Positions 34,286 through 43,070 of a stretch of 64,000 nt of DNA are shown here, in pieces; position 1 is the first letter of the stretch, and each line of letters starts with the position of its first letter. Below the pieces are notes generated by a model. That model made no database searches. It had not been told where the DNA came from and saw nothing but the letters and a program-made list of their open reading frames with translations. Source of the stretch: Pseudomonadota bacterium (GTDB taxonomy: Bacteria; Desulfobacterota; Desulfarculia; Desulfarculales; Desulfarculaceae); contig JAHIQI010000046.1 of NCBI GenBank assembly GCA_018902755.1, positions 1 to 64,000 on the forward strand. The letters run 5' to 3'. The translations under genes and the position numbers were made by a program.

Positions 34286-36917
34286 GCGCCTTAGCATAGG
34301 CGGCTTCGGCCGCTTGCCCGCCGGGCGGAAGTTGGAGTTCGCGCCGGGGCTCAACCTGGTGCTGGCCCCCAACGAGCGGGGCAAGACCACCCTGAGCCAG
34401 CTCATCGCCGGGTTGTTCTACGGCTTCGGCCCCCGCAAGGGCGGGGTGCACCCCTTTGAGCCCTGGACAGGCGGCGACACCGGCGGGGAGCTTATCTATC
34501 GCCTGGACTCGGGGCAAATCTTCGCCCTGAGCCGCCATCTGGACAAGCGCGAGACGGTGACCCTGCGCGACCAAGCGGGACGCGAGGTGGCCCTGAACGG
34601 CAACCAGCCGGGCGAGCTGCACCTGGGCCTGGGCCAGGGGTCTTTCCTCACGGTGGCCCGCATCGGGCTGGACGATTTGCAGCAGGCCTTGTATGCCGGG
34701 GGCGCGGGCAAGGAGCTGGAGACCACCCGCCAGTGGCTCTCAGGCTACTTCTTCAGCGAGGCGGCCACCAGGGGCGAGGTGGCTAACCCGGTGAGCGTGC
34801 GCCAGGCCTGGAGCGCCGAGCGGGAGAAGCTCTACGCCGACGACCGCCGCAAGGGGGCCGAAAGCAAGCAGCTCACCGAGCGCGCCGCCCAGGCCACCGA
34901 GGCCCTGGCCGCGGCCCTACAACGGGAGGAGCAGGCTCGCCAGGCCCGGCGCGATCTGGAGGGGCTGGCCGCCGAGGACCAAAAGTTGTCCGAGCAGCGC
35001 CGCGCCGCCGCATTGGCGGTGCAGGAGGCGGGCAAGCGCCTGGACCAGGCCAAGGCCCTGGCCCGGCGGTCCGGCCTGCTGGCGCAGATAGAAGATTTGC
35101 AGCAGCAAGGCCTGGCCACGGAACAGGACGAGGCCAAGGCCCGCGATCTGGCGGGTCAGGCCCAGGCCGCGCACAAGCGGGCCCAGGCGGCCCAGGCCGA
35201 ATCAAAACAGGCCCATGCCAAGGCGGCGGAGTTGGTGCCCGGCGGCGAGCCGGAGCGCCTGGAAGCGCGCCTGCGCGCCTTGCAGGAGATGCGCTCCGAA
35301 TTCAACGCGTCCCACCGCATGCAGGAGGCTGCGGAAAGCGCCCTCGCCCGCCAGGCGCGGGCCCTGCGGGAGCAGTGGGGCCTGGAGAGCGCGGCCCTGG
35401 CGGCCATCGACGGCCAGCTCCCCCATCGGGTGGAGCGCCTGCGGGGCCAGGCCCAGGAGGCGGCCCAGGCCGCCGAGGAGGCCGGGCGCGCCTTGGAGGC
35501 TCTGCCCGCCCCGCCCGCCAAGCCGGTGTGGTGGCTGGGCCTGGTGTTCATGGCCCTGGTGGCTGGCGGCAAGATCATGTTTTGGGCCTACCTGGCCCAG
35601 GTGCCCTGGTGGTTCTGGGCCCTGGGCGGTGGGCTGGCCGCGGGCGGCCTGGCCCTGTTGGGCTTTTGGCTGCACCGGCGGGGACAGAACAAGCTGGCCC
35701 GTCAGCGCCTGAGCGAGGCCCAGGCCGCTCTGGAGCAAGCCCAGGCCAAGCAGGCCACGGCGGACCAGGAACTGAGCCACACCGCCGAGAGCCTGCCGCC
35801 GGTGCTGCGCCAGTCCGAGGCCCTGGCCCTGAGCCAGGCCCTGACCGAGGCCCGCCGCCTGGAAGGCGAGCGCGAGGCCCAGGCCCGCGAGCGGGCCGCC
35901 CTGGAAGAAAAGCGCGAGGCCCTGCTGGCCCAGGCCAAACAAGCCGCGCCCCAGGCCACGGGCGGCATGGAGGCGGCCCTGGAGGAAATGCGCCAACGGG
36001 CCCGCCAGGCCCAGGACGCCCTGGCCCATGCCCGGCGGCAGCAGGAGCAGGCGGTGCGGGAGCAAGACGCGGCCAACTCCCTGGAGCAGGAGTTGGCCCG
36101 GCATCTGGCCGCCCTGAGCCTGGCCGACCTTGAGGCCCTGGCTCAGGCGCGGGAGCGCAGTCGCCAGGCGGACAAGCTGCGGGCGGCGGCGGCGGAGATC
36201 GAGCAGGGCATGGACCCGGCCGCCCTGCTCAGCACCCCGGCCCCGGAGGCGGCCCAGCAGGCTCTGGAGCAGGCACGGGAGGCCCTGGCCGCCCTGGACC
36301 GCGAGATCCAGGCCCTGGCCGGACGCAAGGGCGAGTTGGCCAAGGAGCTGGAGCACCTGGGCAAGAGCGAACCAGCCGCCCAGGCCCAGGCCCGTCTGGG
36401 CGCCCTGGCCCAGGAGAAAGCCGACCTGGCCCGTCGGCACGACGCCCTGCTGGTGGCCGAGACTCTTTTGAGCCGGGCCATGGAGGAGTTTCGTTTGGAG
36501 GCCCAGCCGGGTCTGCTCAAGAAGGCGGGGCGCTATCTGGCAATGGCCACGGACGGGGCCTACGAGTGGCTGGGCACCGACCTTTTCGAGGCACCGGCCA
36601 AGGGCGAGCCGGAGATAAAGGCCCGCTCCGGCCCCGGCGCGCCGGAGCGCGAGATCGCGGCCCTGTCCCGGGGCACCAGGGACCAGCTCTATCTGTGTTT
36701 GCGCCTGGCCTTGGCCCAGGAGATCACCGCCCAGGGCGAGCCCCTGCCCCTGATCCTGGACGATCCCCTGGTGAACTTCGACGCCCAGCGCTTGGCCGCC
36801 GCCCTGGCCATGCTCTGCCGGGTGGCCGAGGAACGCCAGGTCATTCTTTTGACCTGCCATCCCCACCAGGCGCGGCTGTTGGAAGAGCGCTGCACGGTCA
36901 ACCGCATCGAAATCTAG
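34275..36917 (+). CDS. YhaN-type SMC-like ATPase, partner of the SbcD-like nuclease (880 aa)
   Basis: The N-terminal ATPase half has the Walker A loop APNERGKTTLS (about 31-41), and the C-terminal half has LSRGTRDQLYLCLRLALA (signature) and LILDDPLVNFD (Walker B, about 830-840). Between them lie long Ala/Gln/Glu-rich coiled coils. As in B. subtilis YhaN, two hydrophobic segments sit mid-protein (about 416-460, KPVWWLGLVFMAL and VPWWFWALGGGLAAGG), so it may be membrane-bound at the coil tip. With the preceding nuclease it should form a rod-shaped DNA-end-processing complex. Confidence 0.92.
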   Translation: MRLERLSIGGFGRLPAGRKLEFAPGLNLVLAPNERGKTTLSQLIAGLFYGFGPRKGGVHPFEPWTGGDTGGELIYRLDSGQIFALSRHLDKRETVTLRDQAGREVALNGNQPGELHLGLGQGSFLTVARIGLDDLQQALYAGGAGKELETTRQWLSGYFFSEAATRGEVANPVSVRQAWSAEREKLYADDRRKGAESKQLTERAAQATEALAAALQREEQARQARRDLEGLAAEDQKLSEQRRAAALAVQEAGKRLDQAKALARRSGLLAQIEDLQQQGLATEQDEAKARDLAGQAQAAHKRAQAAQAESKQAHAKAAELVPGGEPERLEARLRALQEMRSEFNASHRMQEAAESALARQARALREQWGLESAALAAIDGQLPHRVERLRGQAQEAAQAAEEAGRALEALPAPPAKPVWWLGLVFMALVAGGKIMFWAYLAQVPWWFWALGGGLAAGGLALLGFWLHRRGQNKLARQRLSEAQAALEQAQAKQATADQELSHTAESLPPVLRQSEALALSQALTEARRLEGEREAQARERAALEEKREALLAQAKQAAPQATGGMEAALEEMRQRARQAQDALAHARRQQEQAVREQDAANSLEQELARHLAALSLADLEALAQARERSRQADKLRAAAAEIEQGMDPAALLSTPAPEAAQQALEQAREALAALDREIQALAGRKGELAKELEHLGKSEPAAQAQARLGALAQEKADLARRHDALLVAETLLSRAMEEFRLEAQPGLLKKAGRYLAMATDGAYEWLGTDLFEAPAKGEPEIKARSGPGAPEREIAALSRGTRDQLYLCLRLALAQEITAQGEPLPLILDDPLVNFDAQRLAAALAMLCRVAEERQVILLTCHPHQARLLEERCTVNRIEI

Positions 36918-36922
36918 CCCTA

Positions 36923-37855
36923 TTAATCTGGAAGAGTGCAGACCAGGCGCTCTTCGCCGTCCAGCTTGAGCAGGCCCCGCTCCATCAGGTAATCCAGGCT
37001 CTGTTGGAAGGTGGCCTCCATTTTGCCGCCAAAGTACATGTCCACCGTCTCGGGGAACCAGGGCGAGGTGATGAGCATCTGCCACAGGCCCTCGCGGTTC
37101 TGGGGACCGCGCATCAGCAGGACGTAGAGCATGATCTTGCGCACCTGGTCCCAAGCCATGCGCTTGGGGTCTTGGAGGAAGGCGTCCACCCGGGCCAAGC
37201 AGGCCTCGATGGCCGCCGGGGCGTCGTTGATGATGGGGCCGTGGCCGGGCAAAATCTTCTGCACCTTGAGGCGGCTGAGGCGCTCCAGGCTCTCGCGCAG
37301 GCGGAAGGGCGCGTCCAGGCCTTCGATGCGGGTGGTGAGCACCCCGAAGTCGCCGCCCCACAGGGAGTCGCCGCTGACCAGCCAGCCGGTGTCCAGGCAA
37401 TGCAGGGCGATCTGGCCCATGGCGTGGCCGGGGGTGTGCAGCACCAGCCAGTTCATGTCTCCCAGGGTGAGCACCTCGCCGTCGGTTAGCGAATAATCGG
37501 TGGGGAAGAACTCGGCGTCCTGCTGATAATAGCCCCACCAGGTGGCCCAGTCGTTACGCTGGTCGATGAAATAGCGGTCCACCAGGTGCAAGGCCACCTT
37601 GCAGCCCGAGCGGCGCTGGAACTCCGCGTTGCCCCCGATGTGGTCGCAGTGGGTGTGGGTGTTGACGATCAACTCCACCTGCTCGATGGACAGGCCACAC
37701 TGGGCGATGAGCGACTCAGTCTCGGCCACGTCGCGGATATAGCCGGTGTCGATCAAGGTGCGGGGCTTACCGGTGAACACCAGGTGGTTGCCGTTTAGCC
37801 AGCCGCGCTCGATGAAAAACAGCTCGTCTGTGAGTGGAGTGATGCGGGGGTCCAT
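36923..37855 (-). CDS. MBL-fold metallo-hydrolase with helical C-terminal domain (310 aa)
   Basis: The start at 37855 (MDPRITPL) has an AGGA upstream; an upstream in-frame ATG exists at 37894. The beta-lactamase fold has the metal motif NTHTHCDHIGG (about 69-79), and HTPGHAMGQIAL, GDSLWGGDFG and LPGHGPII give the remaining ligands. The last ~90 residues are helical with a winged-helix look. The class contains lactonases, glyoxalase-II-like and aryl-thioester hydrolases; no choice is possible here. It converges with the YhaN gene, 5 bp apart. Confidence 0.87.
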   Translation of the reverse strand: MDPRITPLTDELFFIERGWLNGNHLVFTGKPRTLIDTGYIRDVAETESLIAQCGLSIEQVELIVNTHTHCDHIGGNAEFQRRSGCKVALHLVDRYFIDQRNDWATWWGYYQQDAEFFPTDYSLTDGEVLTLGDMNWLVLHTPGHAMGQIALHCLDTGWLVSGDSLWGGDFGVLTTRIEGLDAPFRLRESLERLSRLKVQKILPGHGPIINDAPAAIEACLARVDAFLQDPKRMAWDQVRKIMLYVLLMRGPQNREGLWQMLITSPWFPETVDMYFGGKMEATFQQSLDYLMERGLLKLDGEERLVCTLPD

Positions 37856-38023
37856 GTTCCTGCCGTCGTGAGAAGACAATAGCTTCGGCCCCAATTAGGA
37901 CCGGCCCGGTTATTTTATAGCAAAGCAGCCAGCCTGGAAGGTTCACAAGGGCAGAAGGGCATCATTTGCTGAAAGCAACCCCGGCCCCACTAATCAAATA
38001 AAAAGGTACGCCTAAATTATCTT

Positions 38024-38155
38024 ACCGGCACAGCCAGGCGGTCGCAGGCGAGGCGTCCGGCTAGCGATGGCCGCAGGTGTAGTCATGCTACACCGAGGCC
38101 TGAGCGCCGCCGGCAACGAAGCCCCCGGCCGCCTGGCGCAGCCGGGGGCAGAAGC
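38024..38155 (+). repeat. Dispersed intergenic hairpin element, copy D
   Basis: ACCGGCACAGCCAGG to CTGGCGCAGCCGGGGG, matching A-C. The central hairpin is GGTGTAG (38076-38082), loop TCATG, CTACACC (38088-38094), with GGCC/GGCC and CCGGC/GCCGG pairings outside it. It is the only copy not between convergent genes: it lies 3' of the NuoF-like gene, upstream of the MBL gene. Confidence 0.75.
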
Positions 38156-38173
38156 TTCCGTTAGAACCAGGAA

Positions 38174-40048
38174 CTAGTAGATAGCGTCGTATTTGCAGTT
38201 CTCAATGCAGGTCTTGCACTTGATACACTTGTCCAGGTCGATGACCGCGGGCTCCTTCTTCTTCCAGGAGATGGCGTCCACCGGGCAGTTCTTGAAGCAC
38301 AGGCCGCACATCTTGCATTTGTCCACGTCCACCTTGAACTCCAGCAGGGCCACGCAGGAGCGGGCGGGACACTTCTTGTCCACCACGTGGGCCATGTACT
38401 CGTCGCGGAAATAGCGCAGGGTGGACAGCACCGGGTTGGGCCCGGTCTGGCCCAGGCCGCAGAGGCTGGCCTGTTGGATCATCTCGGCCAGCTCCTCCAG
38501 GGTGTCGATGTCCTCGGGTACGCCTTTGCCCTCGGTGATCTTCTCCAGGATTTGCAGCATGCGCCGGGTGCCCTCCCGGCAGGGGGTGCACTTGCCGCAG
38601 GATTCGTCCTGCACGAAGTCCATGAAGAAGCGGGCCATGTCCACCATGCAGGTGCTGTCGTCCATGACGATCATGCCGCCGCTGCCCATGATAGCGCCGG
38701 CCTTTACGATGGCCTCGTAGTCGCAGATGGTGTCCAGGTGCTCCTCGGGGATGCAGCCGCCCGAGGGGCCGCCCAGCTGCACCGCCTTGAACTTGCGGTG
38801 TTTCTTGGGAATGCCCTCGCCGATCTCGTAGATGATGGTGCGTAGCGGGGTGCCCATGGGCACCTCCACCAGGCCGATGTTGTTGATGTGGCCGGTGAGG
38901 GCGAAGACCTTGGTGCCCTTGGAGCCCTCGGTGCCTATGGCGGCGTACCAGTCCCCGCCGTTAGAGATGATCTGGGGGATGTTGGCCCAGGTCTCCACGT
39001 TGTTCAGGATGGTGGGCTTGTTCCACAGGCCCGCCTGGGCCGGGAAGGGAGGCCGGGGGCGGGGCATGCCGCGCTTGCCCTCTATGGAGCGCATGAGCGC
39101 GGTTTCCTCGCCGCAGACAAAGGCCCCCGCGCCCTGGTATATCTGCAAATCGAAGCTGAAGCCGGTGCCCAGGATGTCCTCGCCCAAGAGGCCGTACTCC
39201 TTGGCCTGGTCGATGGCCAGTTGCAGCCGGTGCACCGCCAGGGGGTACTCGGCCCGGCAGTACACGTAGCCGTGGTGGCTGCCGATGGCCTTGGCCGCGA
39301 TGACCATGCCCTCCACCACCGCGTGGGGGTCGGCCTCCAAAATGGAGCGGTCCATGAACGCGCCGGGGTCGCCCTCGTCGGCGTTGCACAGGACGAACTT
39401 GGTGTCGCCGGCGGCCTTCTGGCAAAACTCCCACTTGAGGCCCGTGGGGAAGCCAGCCCCGCCCCGACCCCGAAGGCCCGACTTTTTCACCTCGGCCACG
39501 ATCTGCTCGGGGCTCATTTCCTTTAGGGCCTTGGCCATGCCCTGGTAGCCGCCCTGGCCGATGTATTCGTCGATGCTCTCGGCGTCGAGCATGCTGCGGT
39601 TCTTGAGGGCTATGAGCCTTTGCAGGGCGAAGAAGGGGATGTCGCGCATGTGGGGGATGCGCTTCTTGGTGCCGGGATCCTTGTAAAGCAGGCGCTCCAC
39701 CGGCTCGCCGTTTTTGCAGTGGGACTCCACCAGCTCGGCGACGTCGGTTTCCTCCAGGTTCACGTAGAAGATGCCCTCGGGGTAGGTGACCATGACCGGG
39801 CCCAGGGCGCAGAAGCCGTTGCACCCGGTCTCCACCACCGCGATCTCTTCCTCAAGCCCCTGCTTGGCGATCTCGGCCCTCAGGGCGTTCATCACCGCTA
39901 TGCTGCCCGCGGCCTGGCACCCGGTGCCCCCGCAGATGAGCAGGTGCATGCGCTGGGTTCCCACCCCGGTTTGGCCGTGGCGCAGGGCCTGGGCCTGTTG
40001 GGATCTCTGTTGAATCTCAGCTAGATCATTTATGCTGATCTGGGACAT
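38174..40048 (-). CDS. NuoF/HndC-like NADH-binding flavoprotein with N-terminal [2Fe-2S] and C-terminal 2x[4Fe-4S] domains (624 aa)
   Basis: The large NAD(P)H-oxidising subunit of a bifurcating or NADP-reducing hydrogenase/formate dehydrogenase-type complex. Domains in order: thioredoxin-like [2Fe-2S] (about 25-115: CGGTGCQAAGS and CNGFCALGP); FMN/NADH domain (about 150-400: GRGGAGFPTGLKWEF); the NuoF [4Fe-4S] site ESCGKCTPCREGTRRM (about 480-495); and an 8-Fe ferredoxin end (CKMCGLCFKNCP and CIKCKTCIENC). The 30-bp-spaced NuoE-like gene is upstream. No hydrogenase, HndB or HndD gene is near, so the catalytic partner is encoded elsewhere. Confidence 0.92.
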   Translation of the reverse strand: MSQISINDLAEIQQRSQQAQALRHGQTGVGTQRMHLLICGGTGCQAAGSIAVMNALRAEIAKQGLEEEIAVVETGCNGFCALGPVMVTYPEGIFYVNLEETDVAELVESHCKNGEPVERLLYKDPGTKKRIPHMRDIPFFALQRLIALKNRSMLDAESIDEYIGQGGYQGMAKALKEMSPEQIVAEVKKSGLRGRGGAGFPTGLKWEFCQKAAGDTKFVLCNADEGDPGAFMDRSILEADPHAVVEGMVIAAKAIGSHHGYVYCRAEYPLAVHRLQLAIDQAKEYGLLGEDILGTGFSFDLQIYQGAGAFVCGEETALMRSIEGKRGMPRPRPPFPAQAGLWNKPTILNNVETWANIPQIISNGGDWYAAIGTEGSKGTKVFALTGHINNIGLVEVPMGTPLRTIIYEIGEGIPKKHRKFKAVQLGGPSGGCIPEEHLDTICDYEAIVKAGAIMGSGGMIVMDDSTCMVDMARFFMDFVQDESCGKCTPCREGTRRMLQILEKITEGKGVPEDIDTLEELAEMIQQASLCGLGQTGPNPVLSTLRYFRDEYMAHVVDKKCPARSCVALLEFKVDVDKCKMCGLCFKNCPVDAISWKKKEPAVIDLDKCIKCKTCIENCKYDAIY

Positions 40049-40078
40049 GCGAGCCTCCCCCGAACCGGCTGGGCCGAG

Positions 40079-40585
40079 TTATTCGTAGTTCTCCACCAGG
40101 TCCACTATCTTGTCGGCCATGACCTTGCGGTGGGTGTCCTGGTCCACGACCACCACCGGAGCCACGCCGCAGGCGCCCAGGCAGCGCACCTGCTCCAGGG
40201 TGAAGCGGCGATCCTCGGTGGTGGTGTCCACCGGGGTGTTCAAGTGGCGCTCCAGACGCTCCAGGACCTCCTTGCCGCCGCGCACGTAGCAGGCGGTGCC
40301 CATGCACACCCGGATGACGTGGCGGCCTCTCGGCTCCATGGAGAAAAACGAATAGAAGGTGGTGACCCCGTAGACCTCGTGGCCCGGCACGCCCAGCTTG
40401 TCGGCGATGCGCTCCTGCACCGGCACCGGCAAATAGCCCACCACCTCCTGGCATTTTTGCAACACCGGGATCAGGGCGCCGGGTTTGCCTCGGTGGGCCG
40501 CGCAAATCTCATCGATCCTGGTCAGCATCTCCGGGGTTATGTCCTCGGGCATGCTCACCTGGGTCAAATCGTAGGCCAGACTCAT
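40079..40585 (-). CDS. NuoE/HndA-like [2Fe-2S] subunit (168 aa)
   Basis: The start at 40585 (MSLAYDL) has a perfect AAGGAG 7 nt upstream; a GTG/ATG upstream at 40603 is less likely. The thioredoxin-like domain has the cluster motif CMGTACYVRGG (C-x4-C) and CLGACGVAPVV (C-x3-C). The N-terminal helices (about 1-70) match NuoE/HndA. It passes electrons between the flavoprotein and its partner complex. It is promoter-proximal to the NuoF-like gene. Confidence 0.93.
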   Translation of the reverse strand: MSLAYDLTQVSMPEDITPEMLTRIDEICAAHRGKPGALIPVLQKCQEVVGYLPVPVQERIADKLGVPGHEVYGVTTFYSFFSMEPRGRHVIRVCMGTACYVRGGKEVLERLERHLNTPVDTTTEDRRFTLEQVRCLGACGVAPVVVVDQDTHRKVMADKIVDLVENYE

Positions 40586-40702
40586 GGCCGACTCCTTGGG
40601 CATATGTGAAAGATATTTAAGGACAGCCGGTTACGGCTTAGTTCCGGTTGTTTGCCGGGCTTTTATGGGAATAGCACAGGCCATGGGGGCAGGCAAGGTT
40701 TT

Positions 40703-41440
40703 TTACCCCACCACGCACCAGGCCATTAGGGCCGCCACCTCGCCCAGCTCGATGGCCGCGCCCAGAGTGTCGCCGGTGACCCCGCCGATGCGCCGCCGGA
40801 ACCACAGGGCCAGGACCAGGCCCAGGATTAGCACCGCCAGGGAGGCAACCGCCCCGGCCAGCCCCCCGGCCAAAAGGGCGATGGCCAGGGCGCAGGCCCC
40901 GCACATCACGTCCGGCCACAGGGTGCTCTCCTGGGCCAGGGCCGCGCCCAGGCCCACGCCGGGCCGCGCCGGGGGCATCAGCCCGGCCAATATCCCGGCC
41001 AGGGCCCGCCCCAGGGCCGGGGCCGCCACCACGGCTCCCCACAGGGAGGCCCCGGACAGGGAGGCCAAGGCCCCGAACTTAAGGAGCATCACCCCGGCCA
41101 GGGCGGCCACCCCGAAGGAGCCCAGACGGGTGTCCTTCATGATCTCCAGGGCGCGCTCGCGGCTGGTGGTGTGCACCAGGGCGTCTGCCGTGTCGGCCAC
41201 GCCGTCGTAGTGCAAAAAGCGGGTTAGCGCCCCCCACAGCACCACCAGCACCGCGGCCAGGGCCAGGGGCGGCACCTTGAAGCCCAACACCCAGGCCGCC
41301 CCTGCCAAGACCAATCCCACCAGCCCGCCCACCACCGAGTACCAGGCCCGGGAGCGGGCCAGATCCAGGGAGTCGGCCCTTAGCCCGGATTTCACCGTGG
41401 CCACGGTGAGGAACTGCAAGGCCAGCAGGAAGCTCTTCAC
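40703..41440 (-). CDS. cobS: Adenosylcobinamide-GDP ribazoletransferase CobS (245 aa)
   Basis: The inner-membrane cobalamin synthase that joins adenosylcobinamide-GDP and alpha-ribazole (or its phosphate) to give (adenosyl)cobalamin. It shows the family's FLHYDGVADTADAL motif (about 72-85) and several hydrophobic helices. The start is 3 bp from the cobT stop. It is the last gene of the minus-strand unit with cobT, cobU, lolA and ftsK. It fits the corrinoid salvage theme of the btu-cbiZ operon. Confidence 0.95.
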   Translation of the reverse strand: MKSFLLALQFLTVATVKSGLRADSLDLARSRAWYSVVGGLVGLVLAGAAWVLGFKVPPLALAAVLVVLWGALTRFLHYDGVADTADALVHTTSRERALEIMKDTRLGSFGVAALAGVMLLKFGALASLSGASLWGAVVAAPALGRALAGILAGLMPPARPGVGLGAALAQESTLWPDVMCGACALAIALLAGGLAGAVASLAVLILGLVLALWFRRRIGGVTGDTLGAAIELGEVAALMAWCVVG

Positions 41441-41443
41441 GGC

Positions 41444-42502
41444 TTAGTCCTGATGCCCGGTGACCCCGGCGTCGGCAAAGGTGGCCATCTCGTTATAAAT
41501 GGCCACCGCCGCCCGGAGCACGTTAAGGGCCAGGGCCGCGCCGGTGCCTTCGCCCAGGCGCAGGTTCAGGTTCAGGATGGGGGTGAGGCCAAGGGCCTCC
41601 AGTTGCACCTGGTGGCCGATCTCCACCGAGCAGTGCCCGGCGAAAAGATAGTCCTTGACCGCCGGGCACAGGCGCGAAGCCACCAGGGCCCCGGAACCGG
41701 CGATGAAGCCGTCCAGGATCACCGGCACTCCCTGGGCCGCCGCCTCCAGGATGTAGCCGCAGATGGCCGCTATCTCCAGGCCGCCCACCGCGGCCAGGGC
41801 CTCCAGGGGCTTGTCCGGCGAGGGCTGGTGCAAGGCCAGGGCCTGCTCGATAATCTTGATCTTCTGCACCAGGCCAGTCTCGTCCAACCCGGCCCCCCGG
41901 CCGGTCACCGCGGCCACCGGCTGGCCGCACAGCACCGAGGTGAGCGCCGCGCAGGGGGTGGTGTTGCCGATGCCCATGTCGCCGGGGATGAGCAGGTCGT
42001 GGCCTTCTTCGATGAGTTGGGCGGCCACCTGGGCCCCCACGCCTATGGCCTGGCGGGCCTGCTCCAGGGTCATGGCCGGCTCTTGCATCAGGTTGGCCGT
42101 GCCCTTGGCCACCTTGGCCTTGATAAGGCCGGGGGTGTCGTCGAAGTCGTAGTTGACCCCCACGTCCACCACCCGCACCTGGGCCCCGGAGTGGCGCGCC
42201 AGCACGTTGATGCCCGCGCCCCCGGCCAGGAAGTTGAACACCATCTGGGGGGTCACCTCGGCGGGATAGGGGCTCACCCCGGCCTGGGCCACACCGTGGT
42301 CGGCGGCGAACACGGCCACCGCGGCCAGGGGCTGGGCCAGTTGGGCGGCGCCGCGAATCTCGGCCAGCCGACGGGCCAGCTCTTCCAGACGGCCCAGGGA
42401 GCCCAGGGGCTTGGTCAGGTCGTCCAGGCGGGCCTGGGCCGCCGCGCCCGCGCTGGGGTCCAGGGGCTTGATGCGCTCTATGATGCCTTCCAGGGTGCTC
42501 AT
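41444..42502 (-). CDS. cobT: Nicotinate-nucleotide-dimethylbenzimidazole phosphoribosyltransferase CobT (352 aa)
   Basis: Makes alpha-ribazole phosphate from nicotinate mononucleotide and a lower-ligand base. Length 352 aa is standard. The catalytic region is clear: VGVNYDFDDTP, the GDMGIGNTTPCAALTSVLCG block (about 176-195), VTGRGAGLDE, ILDGFIAGSGALVASRL (about 266-282), and the conserved C-terminal Glu in LRLGEGTGAAL. It is placed between cobU and cobS. Confidence 0.96.
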   Translation of the reverse strand: MSTLEGIIERIKPLDPSAGAAAQARLDDLTKPLGSLGRLEELARRLAEIRGAAQLAQPLAAVAVFAADHGVAQAGVSPYPAEVTPQMVFNFLAGGAGINVLARHSGAQVRVVDVGVNYDFDDTPGLIKAKVAKGTANLMQEPAMTLEQARQAIGVGAQVAAQLIEEGHDLLIPGDMGIGNTTPCAALTSVLCGQPVAAVTGRGAGLDETGLVQKIKIIEQALALHQPSPDKPLEALAAVGGLEIAAICGYILEAAAQGVPVILDGFIAGSGALVASRLCPAVKDYLFAGHCSVEIGHQVQLEALGLTPILNLNLRLGEGTGAALALNVLRAAVAIYNEMATFADAGVTGHQD

Positions 42503-42515
42503 TGCCTCTCCTAAC

Positions 42516-43070
42516 TCAATCCAGGGGCAGCGGCCCGCCCTTGAGGGCCAGGGGCAGACCGGCGGTTATCAGCAAGACCGCGTCGCAGGAGCGGGCCAGG
42601 CGCTGGCTCAGGGAGCCGGCCAGGTCGCGCCAGCGGCGGGCCAAGGCGTTTTCGGGCACTATGCCCAGGCCCACCTCGTTGGCCACCAGAATGACGCGGG
42701 CTTGCAGGCTGGGCAGCAGCGCGGCCAAGGCCTCGCCCCGCTCGCTCACCTGCCCGTCGTCCAGCTCGTCCCCCAACACCAGATTGCTCAGCCACAGGGT
42801 GAGGCAGTCCACCAGGAACACGGTGCCCGGCGCGTCGGCCCGCTTCAGGGCCGTTTCCAGTTCCAGGGGCTCTTCCAGGGTGGACCAGGCCTCGCCCCGG
42901 TCGGCCTGGTGGCGGTCGATGCGCCGGCTCATCTCCTCGTCGCGGGCCTGGGCCGTGGCCACGTAGACCAGCCGCCCGCCCCAGCCCTCGGCCAGGGCCT
43001 GGGCGTAGGAGCTCTTGCCGCTCTTGGCCCCGCCCAGGACCAGCACGCTGTGGGGCGCGGCGGGGCTCAC
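42516..43070 (-). CDS. cobU: Adenosylcobinamide kinase/guanylyltransferase CobU (184 aa)
   Basis: Phosphorylates and guanylates adenosylcobinamide before CobS. The GTG at 43070 overlaps the lolA stop (GTGA) and gives the normal length. Motifs are the P-loop GGAKSGKSSYA (about 11-21), the guanylylated His in IDRHQADRG (about 51-59), DCLTLWLSNLV (about 84-94) and the terminal VANEVGLGIVPEN (about 124-136). Together with CobT and CobS it rebuilds the nucleotide loop. Confidence 0.94.
   Translation of the reverse strand: MSPAAPHSVLVLGGAKSGKSSYAQALAEGWGGRLVYVATAQARDEEMSRRIDRHQADRGEAWSTLEEPLELETALKRADAPGTVFLVDCLTLWLSNLVLGDELDDGQVSERGEALAALLPSLQARVILVANEVGLGIVPENALARRWRDLAGSLSQRLARSCDAVLLITAGLPLALKGGPLPLD

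Noticed and set aside
35202..37538. Very long open frame (778 codons) on the minus strand opposite the YhaN-like gene
   Set aside because: It runs antisense to a clear ATPase/coiled-coil gene with intact motifs; its translation is low-complexity Gly/Leu/Gln typical of the shadow of a GC-rich coding strand, and it continues into the MBL gene out of frame.
40604..40702. Possible second cobalamin riboswitch or terminator near cobS
   Set aside because: The ~100 bp contain no B12-box core and only weak stem possibilities; cobUTS appear to be expressed with ftsK-lolA.
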